This document shows positions 33,114-47,272 of a DNA stretch of 64,000 bases, in pieces. The stretch is from the NCBI RefSeq assembly GCF_017654505.1, contig NC_054536.1, positions 13,328,794-13,392,793 of the forward strand. Reading direction: 5' to 3'. The stretch's first letter is position 1. Each line of letters opens with the position of its first letter. The translations under genes were made by a program, and so were the position numbers. The notes beneath the pieces were generated by a model that made no database searches, had not been told where the DNA came from, and worked only from the letters and a program-made list of their open reading frames with translations. Source of the DNA: Polyodon spathula. Its lineage: Eukaryota > Chordata > Actinopteri > Acipenseriformes > Polyodontidae.

Positions 33114-33697
33114 TGTGAGGCGAGAGTGTATTAAATGGAATGTCCAGACAGTAATTTATGTGTACAGAAATAAAATAATTTATTTTTATTTTCTATACAC
33201 AACAAAAAGGATTAAATAACAAACGAAAAACAAAATGGTGTGAGGGAAGGAGTGCAGGGGTGAAATCCAAAACAAACTGATGACTCGTCTTTAATTTGTC
33301 TTCGTGGTGATCATAAACAAAAAAAAAGACAAAAGAAATGTTAGTATTTCAAAAAACCCGCTGCACAAAACCAGTATCTCCCTTCACCCGTGACTCCTCC
33401 TACTTTTACTTTCGGACCAACCCCGAACACAGTAGTACGTTCCCTTTAGTATGTAATGTCCCGCCTCTGTAGTCAGTGGAACACCAATCCCCAACCGACA
33501 CGTGTCCTTCTCCTTCACTTGACTCCAGTGGCTGGAAGTTACATACTCGTACTTCCGTCCCTCACCAAGGTGCCGCCCCTCAAAAGATGACTTTTGCCAT
33601 GGTCACGAGATCTTGGTAAGGGAAGTCCCGAGTTGGTTTGATGCCACCTACTGTCGGGAGGCTGAATCACAGACCGAAACCCCTTTGACTCATCACA
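33114..33697 (-). mobile_element. solo LTR, family 2, reverse
   Basis: On the minus strand it starts TGTGATGAGTCAAAGG and ends CTCTCGCCTCACA, 584 bp. A perfect 5-bp duplication, TTTAT, flanks it at 33109-33113 and 33698-33702. AAATAAAATAATTTA-type polyadenylation signals lie near 33170-33185. A GC-richer U3 occupies 33370-33690. It has no internal region. Its U3 does not match family 1 by eye. Confidence 0.85.
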
Positions 33698-33702
33698 TTT
33701 AT

Positions 33703-35389
33703 ATATAGTGTTTACTTTCATTTTGATACTGTTTATTTTCAGTACTGCTTGTCTTTTAAATTGGTATAACTTGCTTGCTATTATTGCAAATGAAATACAT
33801 CCGCAAATAAGATAGATTCAGACACTGGTATTTAAGAAGAGTTTGATGTATAATCCGAGGATTTTGAAAACAATAGCTTGCAATAACAATAAATTAGTAG
33901 CTATTTATTTGTTTGTCCTTTTCTAGACAAATGCAGATACATATTAATATTATAGCCCACACAGACCAAACTAAAAATATGTTTAGGTAATGTGTGTTTT
34001 TGAAAAAGTATATCTTTGGGAAATCCCTTTTTCAAAGGGGATGTATTTAGGAATTCACTACAGCAGCTCTGCTCTGTTTTTAGTCCCCCATGAAAAGCTC
34101 AACACATTTATAAAAATTCTGTGCCAGGGCATCAGAAATTCATGAATCCTGGGATTGCCCTTTAAAAGGCAAATACAGTTTATTTGTACAATTGTGTCTT
34201 TTGTAGGGCTGTTTTCAAAGATTATTACCGTACATGCACTATCATATTGAGACTGAAACACAATGATGAAGCATACAGCAGATTAAATAGACTAAACATT
34301 TATTAAAGCTTTAATTTTATGAATTCAAGAACAAATTTGTGAGGCCAATGCCAACAGTAAGATAAATAAGATTTTTTTAAAAAAAACAATCCTGGCCTTA
34401 ATGCAGTTTGAATTGCAGGTGTTTAAACCCTTAATGCTGAAGAATAGAAACTCATCAAAAAGAATTTTCCCTCAAGTGTTCCAGAACCCCCTGCAGTATT
34501 TACAAGCAGCTCATTACTTTACCTTTCCTATATCCTGTGTTGTCCGTATTGAAGCATTTTGTTTTAACATATTTTAGATTGTTTTGATGTTTTTTATTCA
34601 CACATCATAGATAAATTAACTTGGGGATTAATTGCTTCAACTTTTACTCTGGAACCTACAGCAGGTAAATTTAAACTTTTCTTTTAAACACTGCAGTGCA
34701 TCCATTTCATGGTCCCTTCTGCAAGAATGCAAGATCTTTTTTTATCCTTGAGTGGATTGTTTGTGTACTGGCTTAGAGATTTTCACATACCCAGACACCC
34801 TTCAATCAAGAATAATCACATAGCCTCAGTTTATTTAACGAATCAGAGTATATACTCCTTCAGTTTTTTAACACTTAAAAGGATTGAGTCATCACAGATT
34901 TAAGTTGAATCCTAGCTTGTTGTCAATCCAGGCAGTCTAGTGCCTTTGCAAGCAACATTATTAATACTATGAAGCAATATGTTTACAATGCATACTTTTA
35001 ATCAGTCTAAAAACACCCCAAACTATCATAAAGCATACAAAATAACATCCTCTCTAAGACTAAATATAATAATCATATCATTATAGCATTTTCCTTCAAT
35101 ATAGGTGAAAAAAAATCAAGATTATGCTTACCCTCTTTTTAGAGAACTATGTCTTGAAATATAAAACATAACAAAGAAAGGACAGTCTCAAACGCAAGGC
35201 TCTGAATACAACACCAGCAGTCAGCTTTGCAGGAAGATCTCCAGTAGGTGGACCAGCAGAGTCTGTGTTACTTGATTGATGAATAAACTGTAGTTTTACT
35301 CCAATATTTATAAGACTTTTTCTCTGCTTTGTGCATCAGAAGGCTTAAGTAAACCTAATATGTGAGGTCATCTCTAAAGCTAATAGTAT
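33703..35389. other. no gene seen
   Basis: AT-rich DNA without recognised features. Confidence 0.4.
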
Positions 35390-35750
35390 ATTTCTCTGGT
35401 ACCATAGATTTCTATCAATTTGTTAAGATAAATATTATAAAGATGAGGTGCTCCAGATTTAAAGCACCTGTTCTGCAAGTGAATCCTGCCTCGGTTTAAA
35501 ATATATTTCTCTGGTACAATGGAGCTCCATCACTCCTCTTAGATAAGAATAAACAGCCAACCTGTATTTAAGATAAAGCATCTGTGTTTGTCAGTAAATG
35601 TAACCTTTCTTGATGAAACATATCCTTCTGGTACAAAGAAAATATTGGTTAATTCTTTGATAAGAATTACAAGTGAAGGGTCCCAGGCTAGGTTAAGCTG
35701 TTTCTGCTGATAAGGGACTTTAGCTAAAAGCACATTCCAAGGGGCTCCAT
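35390..35750. repeat. three diverged tandem units of about 118 bp
   Basis: The phrase ATATTTCTCTGGTACAATGG recurs with changes at about 35390, 35508 and 35626, giving a period near 118 bp. Each unit also has AGATAA and CACC/CATC words at similar offsets. The units are diverged enough that this is an old duplication or a loosely periodic sequence. Confidence 0.4.
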
Positions 35751-36372
35751 CAGGGTTATTGCATTAGGTCAGTCTTCTTGTTGAATCTTTTTGTTTAGGC
35801 TAACACAAATTTCTTCAATAGTGTTTCTGCTTGCTTTAACAATTTCTAAACCAGTACAAAGTTTTACATCATTATACTATTATTGCCTTAAACAGTTAGT
35901 TATAACAATGATCTTCTAATCAGAGTGTCCATTTTGCATCCATGATACCAGACTGCTCCTCGCAAGATTGAAAGTCTTTGTGCTCTCATTGGGTCTGTGA
36001 ATCCCACCACAGGGTCTGGAATCCAGTGCTGAGCATCACAAGTGTGGGTGACAGGTTTAACCACTTCAGCTCCAGGACGTATCCATCTATCTGATTGTAT
36101 ACATGCCCTAAGGCAGTGTTTGTAATGTGTTATATGTTATGAAGTTGGGAAGGAGAGATCAAAATCTATCTATCTATCTATCTGTGAAGACATTGAGAAG
36201 AGTTGGAGATACAGCAGGAAACAATCAACTATCTAAAGTATATACATAGTATTTCATTTTATTTTGTATACCTTTTAAATATTGTTTGCATAATTTTGTA
36301 CATGCTTCACATAAAAAATGAGTATGTATGTTATGTATATGAAATGTTTATTTTACAGTGTATACATTTTGC

Positions 36373-36479
<107 letters not shown>

Positions 36480-36733
36480 TTTTGTTTACAAAAATAAAAT
36501 GTAAAACATTTTTGTGTCTGTTTTGCTTTGTTGAATAGTCCACTAAAATGATTTCCATTACATGAGAGTAGATGTAAAAACTTCATGCTGATTTGAACTC
36601 GGCTCTTGTCAAGATTAGCACCAACTAAGATGTACTTTTACAGTAAACTAATGTGATCCATCTGCATCTCCATCCATTTGCATTTATTTCCGTCTGATGA
36701 TACAGATATCCTTCTGCCTGGTGTTGATGGTTG

Positions 36734-36840
36734 AAGTGTAATGCTGACTCCAGGGATCAGCTTATTTTGCCTCCCCAGCGCATAAGCACTCACAAAGGCT
36801 GCAATGCTGGCTCCGGGGATCAACCACAGTGTGGTCTCCC
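36734..36840. repeat. two tandem copies of a dispersed repeat
   Basis: TGTAATGCTGACTCCAGGGA (about 36736) and GCAATGCTGGCTCCGGGGAT (about 36801) start two related units of about 60 bp. A third copy lies at about 29848. Confidence 0.55.

Positions 36841-36849
<9 letters not shown>

Positions 36850-36923
<74 letters not shown>
36850..36923. repeat. (TA)n microsatellite
   Basis: A short (CA)n lead at 36841 is followed by about 72 bp of TA. Confidence 0.95.
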
Positions 36924-37543
<620 letters not shown>

Positions 37544-38255
37544 ATATTAAAACACACAAGACAGAATAAATATTCTAATATAATTATAAGTCCAATGCAT
37601 CAGATTTACAGTGTCCCCTTTTCTTATTAGCTCTAAACAAGTCCTGTGGTGATTTCTTTCTGCTTTTGTCTCTGCCAGGCTGCTGCAAACTGTCTCCACC
37701 CTTTAGGCCAGGGGTTCCCAAAGTGCATTTGGATCGGCCCCCAAAAGCCCACCCTTAACACCCCTTCCTTCTGACCGTTTACTTTATTTTTACATTTTCT
37801 GAAAATTTTCGTAAAAAATTGTGCATTTAATTTGGGGGAAATTAATAATACACAGCAATCAAAGTTCATAAAAATTCCCTAACATACATTTTTTATATGT
37901 TTTGGATCAAATCTGGACCCTCTCAAGCCAATTTTATTAATTAAGTTATTACAGTCATTATATGTGCACTGTCCTTTAAAAAAAAATAATAATGTCACCT
38001 ATAGTGCACAGTAGATTTGCGGTGTTGATGGAAAAATACATGGAACCTCCTACGAAAAGAAAAAGCGCTTATATTTTTCTTAAATTATTATTTTGCCATC
38101 TCCTGCTCGCTAGCTTCTGTAATGTTAACAGAGCGACTGCAAGAAACGGTACGGTTCAGGATACAGGCACTTTTTCTGTTGTAGATTTTATTTTATTATT
38201 TTAAGAGCAAAACTGTATTCAGCTTCAACTACATCAGGAAAATGTTCTTTGTACA
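37544..38255. other. no gene seen
   Basis: At about 37706 the phrase CCAGGGGTTCCCAAAGTGC looks like an hAT-type MITE end, but no partner end is visible. Confidence 0.35.
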
Positions 38256-38640
38256 TATGACAAAGTGCCCGCCCCTGTGTATATTATCTGTTATGTATTG
38301 CGTGTGGTGTGTTAAATGTTGGTGTATAGTCATTGGTACACGGGATATAAACGGGTCTGTAACACGAGTGTTTAAAATGTATATGTGTATTTAGGCACGA
38401 GGATTGTACAGCACTTCACGTGCAAGTAAAAAAGTAATAATATGTGAGCACGGGGAATTGCACTTTATTAATTCACGTGCAGTTGTACCGAGCCTCCAAT
38501 TGAATGATTGATTAGCAATTGAGTCTTGGTACAGCTGCATAAAAACAACATGTTTTCACCCACTCGCGGTTGGTGTTCGGTGAGTGGAGAACAGGATAGG
38601 AGACGGAGGAATACATTTCAAAGCTGCTGGTGTTGCAGTG
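38256..38640 (+). mobile_element. truncated LTR fragment
   Basis: The stretch begins TATGACAAAGTGCCCGCCCC, close to the TGTGGCAAAG start of the LTR at 60975. It continues with a U3-like stretch to CATAAAAACAACATG (about 38538). The R/U5 end is missing and no target duplication can be paired. Confidence 0.45.
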
Positions 38641-41263
38641 GTAGTAATATACATTCCTAATTTAAATACAAAAATGTATAGGAAATAAAAGAGGCATGAG
38701 TTGGGACATATTTTGGTTTCATGAGTGGTACATTTTCTTGTGTGGCCCCCACTCCCATGAAATGCATCTGTCTGACTTTTCCATTTTTCAGAGAGACTCC
38801 CACATGGAGCAATTATTCTGGACTGATAACGATTATGTTCATGCATTTCTATTTGATCAGGGTTATTTTATTAGGTATTCCTTCCATTCAAAATATCTGA
38901 GTTGGACAGAATTCACTATTGTTCATATCAATGGCTTCCCAAGCCAATAAATTAGGCTGGTTCTATTGAAGGTCATATACATCTGCAGCACAAGCCTTCC
39001 ACTCAAAAGAAGTTAGCACCTTGTACAAGAGAGAAGGGGTACTAGAGTGACAGAAAGAAGGTGGAAATGAAGTGTGCAAGTACTGTCGAGTTACTATACA
39101 CATCGTGACAGAAAAAAATGAAAGTAACTGAAAACAGTAATTTCATACAGTATATAAAAAGTCAAAAGTGAAATAAAACAGAAACACGGAATCCCTAAAT
39201 ACAATCTAAAAATATATATGCTATCTTCCAGAGTTGATTATGACTGCTATGGTGGAAAGTAATCACCTGGGGGGACATAGTGTCCTCAAATTAGCTTAAA
39301 TACCTAATTGAAAATTAATCTATACCTCTCCTAACTAGACATTTGTTGTGTATTATTCAGATTTAATGAGCTGTCCTTAAACTTAAATCCCTTCATATAT
39401 CATGATTTTGTGGGAACTCATTTTATGCTTAAAAAAACAGACATTTTGCAGTTTTAACTGCCCACAACACCGTCAACATTTTCTTTCTTCAGAACCTTAA
39501 ATAACTCTTAAACAGTCATTATTGAGAGCATCTCATTGTAGAAAAAAAAAACTCAGACCTTTTGTTGATTTTTTTTGTAATACCCCGTGGCCTAAAGCCA
39601 TGTTACAGCTGAGACTACATGTTCTTGTCATAATGTATTTGTCCCTATGTCCACATGAGATACACAGGCCTGCAAGCAATGATTCTTTCACTTTTTTAAA
39701 GCTGAGGTTGAAATGTTTACCCTTACTGTCAGGAGCTCAGTAACTGTAGCAAAGGTAACGTGCAGAAACAATAAATAAAATGCCTATCTGGAACTCCGAT
39801 GGTTGGCAGGACAGAATTGCTGTACCTTCAAAATAAAAATCAATTATTATGATTTAACATCAATATTGACTACAGAAGGCCATACGCATGGTCAGCCATT
39901 ACAAATATCACTGCCAGTGTCTCACATATTTTATTCAATGAGTAGCAGGCTTATTATAAAGGGTCTCCTGAATGCAGCAGGTAGCACACCAGTTACACAA
40001 TAATAGCACATGCAGTAGGGTTCATAAAAAATGTCCCCGATACCTCGGTAAACTCAATGTACCTCGAAGCAAGTCACAGTATATTGCAGTTAGCATGCAG
40101 TGCAGCTTGAAGTGTAAAACGAAGGTTTTAATAATAATAATTCAAAAATAATAGTGGCCAGATTGTAAGTCCTTAAACTGGAACAGTATGGCGATATTAT
40201 GAATAACTTCCAACTTCCAAGCTATGGGGAAGCTCTAGGGTTTTTTATTTTCGCATTGACAATTTTTGATCAAATATAATATTGAAAGTGCATGCAGAGA
40301 CTCATGGTGATATTCAAAGTGGGATCTTTTACTTTCAAAAACTATTTTTAATAAATAAATTATCTTATTGTCTTTGTAATTTCATTTCTTCATAACTGGT
40401 ATATTTATTATATTACACAGTAGCCATTCCATACTATGAAATACAGCAATTCTACTTTATTGTTGATTACTGCTGCAAATCTAATCCCTTTTCTGCCTAA
40501 GAAACTGCGTTTTTTTCTCTTTAATTTTCACTTTCCATCTTGCTCTATCTCGATCTCTATGCTATCCTCCAGTGTCCAATCTGCAAACCAGGCCCTTCCT
40601 GTATGAAAATGTTACATATCTCAATATTTCTATTTATTAAATGGTTACGTCATAGAATCTATTTTTTTCAAAATATTGAATTTCTTTCCATTTAATATGA
40701 AATGGCATTGTTCTGTGTATTTTTTTTTTTTTTTTTTTATTGCTTGGATCATTAGTGTGCTGTGATTAATAAATACTAGGATTTATTTATTTATTTATTT
40801 TTAGCCACTTTCTACATTTAAACTATTACTACTGAAGGTGATGAAATGTGTTAAATATCCTATATTTTGACTTTTTGGAATAAATTAAGACCAGTAATCA
40901 GCTTTTCTGAGTTTTGTTTAGAAGCTGCCCTGATTGCAGAAACAGGATTTTACTTCTGAAGTGTGGGAAATAGTAAACCCTTTAAATATTTCTGAATAGT
41001 TGTATTTCCAAATTCCCACTTTAATATAAGCATTAGCCTATGAAAAATGCGCAGAGAAGTTTTCAGATTGTCAGGAGGCATGTTCTCATTATCAATGATT
41101 GGTACTGAAAAAAAGTATAGACAAGGCAGGTAATGTCATCACACAATTTTTAACAAGTTCCTTTCTGTTTTAAGTGATATGTGCGCTCAAAACATGTTAA
41201 AAAGAACATTTGGATATAAAACTATTTGGAGAAACTTAGAGATCCCCAATAATTCAAGCCCTG
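38641..41263. other. no gene seen
   Basis: About 2.6 kb of AT-rich DNA with short T-rich and (TTTA)n runs (40722-40738, 40783-40802). No coding evidence. Confidence 0.4.
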
Positions 41264-41979
41264 ACATTTGCCTCTTGTTGTTCCCTTTCAATTCAAAGAC
41301 TATGCGGCTATGCTTCCTCCCGGGTCGATCTTAAGCAGCCCCGCTGTTGAGTTGACCTCGTCGGCTGCCCAAGCCCAACCACCTTGGTGCTTCGGGTCTT
41401 TTTTTCTTGCACACCCCCTCTCTGTCACTGCATTACTGTTGCAGAAGCACTCTCACTCACCATGGCTTACGAGCCTGTGTGCCTCCTTGGTGTAGGCTGT
41501 GCACTGCCAAATGTTAGATCACAGATGGTCAGGGGTGCACCTGCCTGCTCACCCTCGGTACTTGAGGCCTCAACGGTTTGCCTGCCTGTGCACAGTCATT
41601 GCCTAGCTGTGTTTGATGCTTGGTGCTCCAGGTGTCCTCTGTGTTTAGGTACCTCGGTGCACATGGTGACCTTGGTGCACACGACACTCCCGTGCATGCA
41701 CTCTGTGCAGTGCTTCAGAGCCTCAGTGCACGTGGTAATCAGTGCCAATTGTGTGCCCTCGGTGCTTCAGTACCTTGGTGCACTTGGTACCACAGTACAC
41801 AAGACCTCCTGGTTCCCCCGGTGCTTAGGTACCTAGGTGTATGCAGTGATCCCCATGCACTTGGTGCTCAGCTACCCTGGTAGCATATAGTGCCCTATAG
41901 TTCTACAGCACCCTTATAACACCTGCACCTCCCCAGCTCAATTACTGCACGCAATGCCCTTGGTGCATCACCTTGGTGC

Positions 41980-43100
41980 TTGGCACAATGTCCTTTCATG
42001 CGTGCACATTCTGTGAGGTTAAATTGCCTCCAGAGGATGGTCACCAATGGCATGCAAGCTATTTGGGAGTGGAGCACGCCACTATGGCATTGGGGGACGA
42101 GGCCTTCTGTCAGGTCTGTGCAGCCTTTCAGTCTTGTACCCTGGGTAAGAGGCTTGAAAGAGCATCCAGGTTTCCCCACATTTAGGCCAGTAGATCCAGA
42201 CCATCAGCTGCTCTGGGAGTTTTGGTATCCCCCTCCTCCAGCTGTCATAGAGCCCATCCATGCCCTGCGCTCAGCCACAGAGGCCACGCCAGCACAGCTG
42301 CTCTCCCTCTCCAGAGCAAGGCGTAAGATGAGGGACATCATGGACCTAAAGGCCCAGGTGGTCTGTCTTGGAACTTTTGGCCATCCAGCAGGCCCCTAAC
42401 CCTTCTCCGGCTGTGGCGCCTGAGGCGGTGCCCGCACTAGACACAGCCCCTCCTCTCCCTATGAAGACGCAGGATGAGCAGGAACCAGTGCTGGAGATAG
42501 CCGAGGAAGACGAGGACGCTGTTTTATTGGTGCCCTTGTGGGATGGTGACTTCTTTACTATGCAGCTCTGAGATATCCTCAGATGCTGGCTTGCCCCAGC
42601 TCTCGAGTTCAATCTCTACGCTCGTAGAGAGAGCTTCAGCCTTCCTGCGCATTCCCTAGAAGGCAGCGGCTGAACCATTTCCCTGTGTTCTCCAACTTCC
42701 TTGAGGAGGTGCGCACATCCTGGGAACACCCAACCTCAGCGCCTAGTGTGCTGAAACTGGCTTCTCCGCTAGCCTCCTTTGAGAATGCAGAGAAGCCAGG
42801 CAGGATCAAGGAGGTCCACTTAAAGAGGGCTTATGCAGCAGGTGCACAAGCCATTGGCCTTGGCAATACAACGAGCCTGCTGACGGCATACCTGGTTGAC
42901 ATGATCCAGTTGTCGCCGCTCCCAGATCCACTAACGTCTGAGTTATGCTTAGTGACCAGCTCTCTGCTACAGGTCTCCTTTTTCCAAGGGCAAGCCCTGG
43001 GCCAGAACAAGGCCGGTCTCATGGTGGTTCGCATACATCTCTGGCTATCCCAGGCAAGGGACCCTGATGCTGATAAATCAGCACTCCTCGATGCGTGAAT
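41980..43100 (+). pseudogene. DIRS gag-like region
   Basis: Open pieces follow one another in shifting frames. 42240-42400 gives ALRSATEATPAQLLSLSRAR. 42368-42571 is an acidic stretch (VLEIAEEDEDAVLLVPLWDG). 42685-43098 is helical (HLKRAYAAGAQAIGLGNTTS, LLTAYLVDMI, LSPLPDPLTSELC). Such a helical region followed by 'D-SALLDA' is typical upstream of vertebrate DIRS RT, from memory. Stops and shifts make it non-functional. Confidence 0.6.
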
Positions 43101-43439
43101 TTCACCAGGCCATACTTTTGGTCCGGCAGTGGAGGAGATACTCCAATGCTTCCACCGAGAACGTGAAGCATCAAGGCAGGTGGGTGCAATGCTCCCACCA
43201 TGCACCCCGCGCGGGGTAGATTGAGCCTCTGGAAACCAGCTAGGACACAGCAGGTGACACGCACAGTCCCGATCCCCACAGCTCTGCAGTGGCAGCAGGC
43301 AACCAAGGCTTCCTGCAGGGATGTGGGAACGCAGGACATGGAACCCACCGTAGGCAACCACAGCAACGTGCCCCGCCTCAGCCTCAACAGCCCCAGCACT
43401 GAAGGTTTGAGGCCTCAGACCCCCGCTTCTCTCCACACC

Positions 43440-44110
43440 AGCAGTTTTGAAAGAGAGGAGATTCCAAATGCTGACTTACCGTCACATCCTCCAGTCGATC
43501 CGGGTGGGTGACTGGTTTACCACAGTGGACTTATGGGACGCGTATTTTCATGTTCCCATTTGTCCAGCACACATGAAATACCTCCTCTTTGCCAACCAGG
43601 GAAGGGTGCGCAAGTTTTCAGTGCTGCCATTCGACCTGTCCCTAGCCCCCCACTCTTTTTCAAAGTGTGTAGATGTCATCCTGGCCCCCTTGCGCCTGGA
43701 ACTACCTAGACAACTGGTTTGATATGTTCCTGGGTCATGGGAGGGAGCAGTGGCCCATATGGAAATAGTGAAGGAGTATCTGGTGAGGCTGGGCCTCACC
43801 CTCAATGACACAACGAGCAAGCAAGTACCGGTGCAGTGCATGACATTCTTGGGACTCTGGTTGGACTTCCTTGTAATGCATGCTTACCTGTCAGAGGACA
43901 GAGTAGCAGTTATAAAGGATTGCCTCTTCCCTTGATGTGTTTCCAGAGACTACTGGGTCTGATGGCCGCAGCCACATCGGCCATGGAGCTTAGCCTACTT
44001 CATATGCGCCCTCTCCAAGCGTGGCTCAACACTTTCTTTAAAAAGTTGTCTGGACATATTGTAAGCCTAGTGTACGAACAATCCACTTACAGGAGTTTAA
44101 AACACCTGTG
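43440..44110 (+). pseudogene. DIRS reverse transcriptase / RNase H region
   Basis: 43447-43722 reads IRVGDWFTTVDLWDAYFHVP and LLFANQGRVRKFSVLPFDLS, then SLAPHSFSKCVDVILAPLRL. These are the RT fingers and palm motifs, with the first catalytic Asp in VDLWDAY. After a frameshift near 43690 the active-site box reads YLDN, where the usual form is YLDD. 43750-43935 reads EYLVRLGLTLN and FLGLWLD, and 43940-44060 gives LLGLMAAATSAMELSLLHMR, matching the DIRS RNase H linker. The copy is inactive. Confidence 0.8.
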
Positions 44111-44656
44111 TCCTCCATAACCTTCAATCCCCTGAGTTTAAGAGTGTGCTCAGAGCAATAAAAGAATACGTGCATTTCTGGCAGTATTTACCAATGTAGC
44201 TCATGATATACTGAGATCTCTTGGCATAAAGCTGACCAAGGAATATTTTAACTGTTAGCATACATATGTCAATATATCTATCAATAAACATGTTGTATTA
44301 TAACATTTTGTACATGTATTGTTTGTGTTTGTTTAGCACTTCCCTTTAAAAAGCTGCATGTTGGAATTATATGTACTGTACAGCATTGTGAAGATATGCC
44401 ACTGGAACTGGTCCTGCCACGTGGTGCTACTTGTGTTTGTACTTAATAAATGCTCAGTTAGTAAATATTCTATATTTTATGATAAAAGCTGTCCAATTGT
44501 GTAGGTTTACTATTACAAAAACAGTAACTTTAAAAAGATTGAACAGTAAAAGGGGTTTACCAGAGCTTATTGCGATTGAAAATGTTGATATGAACTGAAA
44601 TGTTGAGTTCTTCTTTACCTTTCCCACTATTAAACAAAGTTAGGCACCCTTGCATA

Positions 44657-45292
44657 CAGATGAACCCTTTTTATATCACCTTGCTTAATATCATACCCCG
44701 TTTATTATCACTATTTTTCAAAAACCACTCACCAGGCACCATAGTTTCTTTGAGATATTATCTCTTTTAATATCTTATTGTCACGCTTTGTGCAACCTGT
44801 CAAATTCTGAGTGGCTTGATTTTACTAAGTAACCACAGGATAGAATTAATTTCCAGTGAAACTAACAACCAGTAATCATCTCGGCTGATACTGACATTTT
44901 GTGTGGCCTGTCAAATGCTGTCTTAATAGGATACAGTTCAGTTAAAAAGTACCAACTTCACCAAAATGTTCTTCATTAACATAGTCAGTCTTATGCAAAT
45001 GCACATAACAAAAACACCAACGCCTAATTGATAGCTATCATCAGTTGTCAGTTCATGCCTTTTTTAAGATAATGACACAAACTGTTTAATTCCAGGTAAT
45101 GATACAAAATGTATTTGACTAAATATACAGTATTAAAACACTACTCTTTAATTCACTGTTAGTTTTCTTTCTTTTTTCTTGCACTCATAATGTGCTGTCA
45201 TAGCAAATGTGAAACCCGGTTTATATCATGACCCACTTCATATCACGAATTATTGCCTGCAGGGCAATAATGATATTAAGTGGGTTCATCTG
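44657..45292. mobile_element. TA-flanked MITE of pogo/Tigger type
   Basis: The ends CAGATGAACCC (44657) and GGGTTCATCTG (to 45292) are perfect 11-bp inverted repeats flanked by TA (44655-44656 and 45293-45294). Sub-terminal parts repeat TTTATATCA and TTAATATCAT on both sides. At 636 bp it has no transposase. The CAG/CTG tips and TA target fit pogo/Tigger non-autonomous elements. Confidence 0.8.
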
Positions 45293-45294
45293 TA

Positions 45295-46957
45295 TTTAAA
45301 TTTGTGTTTAAATGTGCCCATTTCAGTTACATTGTTTCCTGTAAAATGTGTCCTGCTGTTACAAGTTTGTAATAAGCTTTTTATTATTATTTACCTTTTG
45401 GGAAATGCACTTTTATAATGTTAGCGATTCAATTAAACTGTATTTTTTTTTAAATTTAGATTGCAGGGTTGTGAAATTGTTAACAGTAATCTTCATGTTA
45501 TTGTTGTGCAGTTCAAGGAAAAATGATCTCAGATCAGACCTCAGGTGAACAATTAATCTGAAGCATACTCTCTGTAAAATATGTGCGCTCTGGTGCTTAG
45601 GAAAGGAAGGAATGTAAGTCATATCATGTGGTTAATTGGGTTTGATTAAATATAAAACTGTGCTTGGAAAACTGTGCTTAATTCAAAAACAGATGGGTAC
45701 ATGGTCCCTGTTGAATATGGATCGCTTAATGTTTAAATGTAGTTCATAAAACAATAAAACAATGCTTAGAGCAAAGCAAAAACTTTACCATTATTTTTTT
45801 ATTTAATAAAAATCTAATGCATTTAAATATGTGTTGTCTGAAATTAGATTCATCCCATTTACTCTCCACTAAAGAATTCTGCAATTTCAGCTATTCTAAT
45901 TTCCCACTTTATTGTTTGCTACTACATTAGGGTGAAGATGGGCATATGCTTGTAATATACTTCTGTGTTAGCTGTACAATGGAGACTTGTTTTACACTGT
46001 TCCCAAGCTGAATGCCTTTGGCTGTCATGCTCTGCAAAATCTAAAATGAAAGTGTGTTTTTTTACAACAACAAAAAAGCAACACAAACAAAATAACTTGC
46101 TTTAGGATATGAAGAAAATAACATTGTTGGGGAAAAAAAATTGTAACTATTTCAATGCATGCAGAATGTATTCTTCTTTTAGACCCAGACCTAAATGCTG
46201 TTACAAGCATAATTCAGATGGGCTGTCTCAGACAAACAGCCATTACAATATTTCTTATCAGCTTCTGAGATTGAACGATATCTATGGAATTAAACATTTA
46301 CACTTGTTATACAATAATACAGTATATACCTGTAGTCACCCTGTACATTCTTTAAGTTCTCTGATGGGTTCTTTTTGGATCAAACTGTTCTGTATATATT
46401 GACATGGTTCAGTTTTGAATGTGAGTAATGATTGTTTAGCAGTTTAATATGCTCACATAACCTTCCCTTTTTATAAACCTAGCTTCCACATGCTTGACCG
46501 TAGACATGTGAACAGAAAATGTTATATAAATCACTTTAGTTAAGCAGACACAATGGCTTCGATTTAATAATAAAATGTAAAACATGTGTGAGAAAACTTG
46601 CTTGTAGAAAACTTGTAATCGGGATCAATAAGTGCATTGGAATAAGAATTAGACTCTACACTGGGGCTGAATGATCAATTAACCAGTTTGTTATAGAGTA
46701 TGCAGGGCTTGTAATTCATTGTGTTAAATCTCAAAATCAATGGTCAATGAGTTACTTGAAAGGAGATCAAGTTTAAAGCAGGTTGAGGATTACTGTGGGA
46801 GATTATCAAACAGCAAACGAATACCACTGAACATTAAGAAGCATTTTTTTATTGAAATACTATTTCCCAATTAGTTTCCATTCGGAATGTAGCATTTTAA
46901 CTACACTATTAAACATTGTATTCTGAAGACTCTTGGTTATGTCCTGATGATGTTCTA
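45295..46957. other. no gene seen
   Basis: AT-rich DNA with no recognised features. Confidence 0.4.
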
Positions 46958-47272
46958 GGTGGCACTGTGGCATGGTGGTTAGCGCTAGTGCCTCACAGCT
47001 CCAGGGTCCTGAGTTTGATTCCAGCCTCAGGGATCTGTCAGTGTGAAGTTTGCATGTTCTCCCCCTGTTCATGTGGGTTTTTTTCGGGTCCAAAGACATG
47101 CTGGCTAGGTGGATTGACCTCTCTAAATTGCCCCTTAGCTGCCCTGCGATGGACTGGCGTCCCATCCAGGGTGTAGTCCCGCCTTGCACCCTGTGTCTGC
47201 TGGGTTAGGCTCTTGCTAGACGCAACCCTCTATAGGAAAAGTGGTTACAGATAATGGATGGATGGATGGATG
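46958..47272 (+). mobile_element. tRNA-type SINE with (GGAT)n tail
   Basis: The head reads GGTGGCACTGTGGCATGGTG, with an A-box-like TGGTTAGCGCTAG (46976-46988) and a B-box-like GTTTGATTCC (about 47012). The body has TGTGAAGTTTGCATGTTCTC, CCAAAGACATGC and CTGCGATGGACTGGCG, followed by a tail of ATGGATGGATGGATGG. The same design is very common in fish genomes. The unit is about 315 bp and full-length by appearance. The head would be a Pol III promoter. Confidence 0.7.

Larger units (their letters stand above)
41264..44120 (+). mobile_element. decayed DIRS-type retrotransposon
   Basis: A GC-richer block of 2.9 kb carries, in order, a leader with GGTGC-rich repeats (41480-41950), gag-like sequence (41980-43100) and reverse transcriptase plus RNase H (43440-44110). 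DIRS elements use a tyrosine recombinase instead of an integrase. No recombinase domain is seen here, so the 3' part is lost or beyond recognition. The terminal repeats are not visible either. Frames are broken in many places. Confidence 0.75.

Noticed and set aside
37706..37990. hAT-like MITE suggested by CCAGGGGTTCCCAAAG
   Set aside because: Only one end is visible, with no 8-bp duplication and no partner end.
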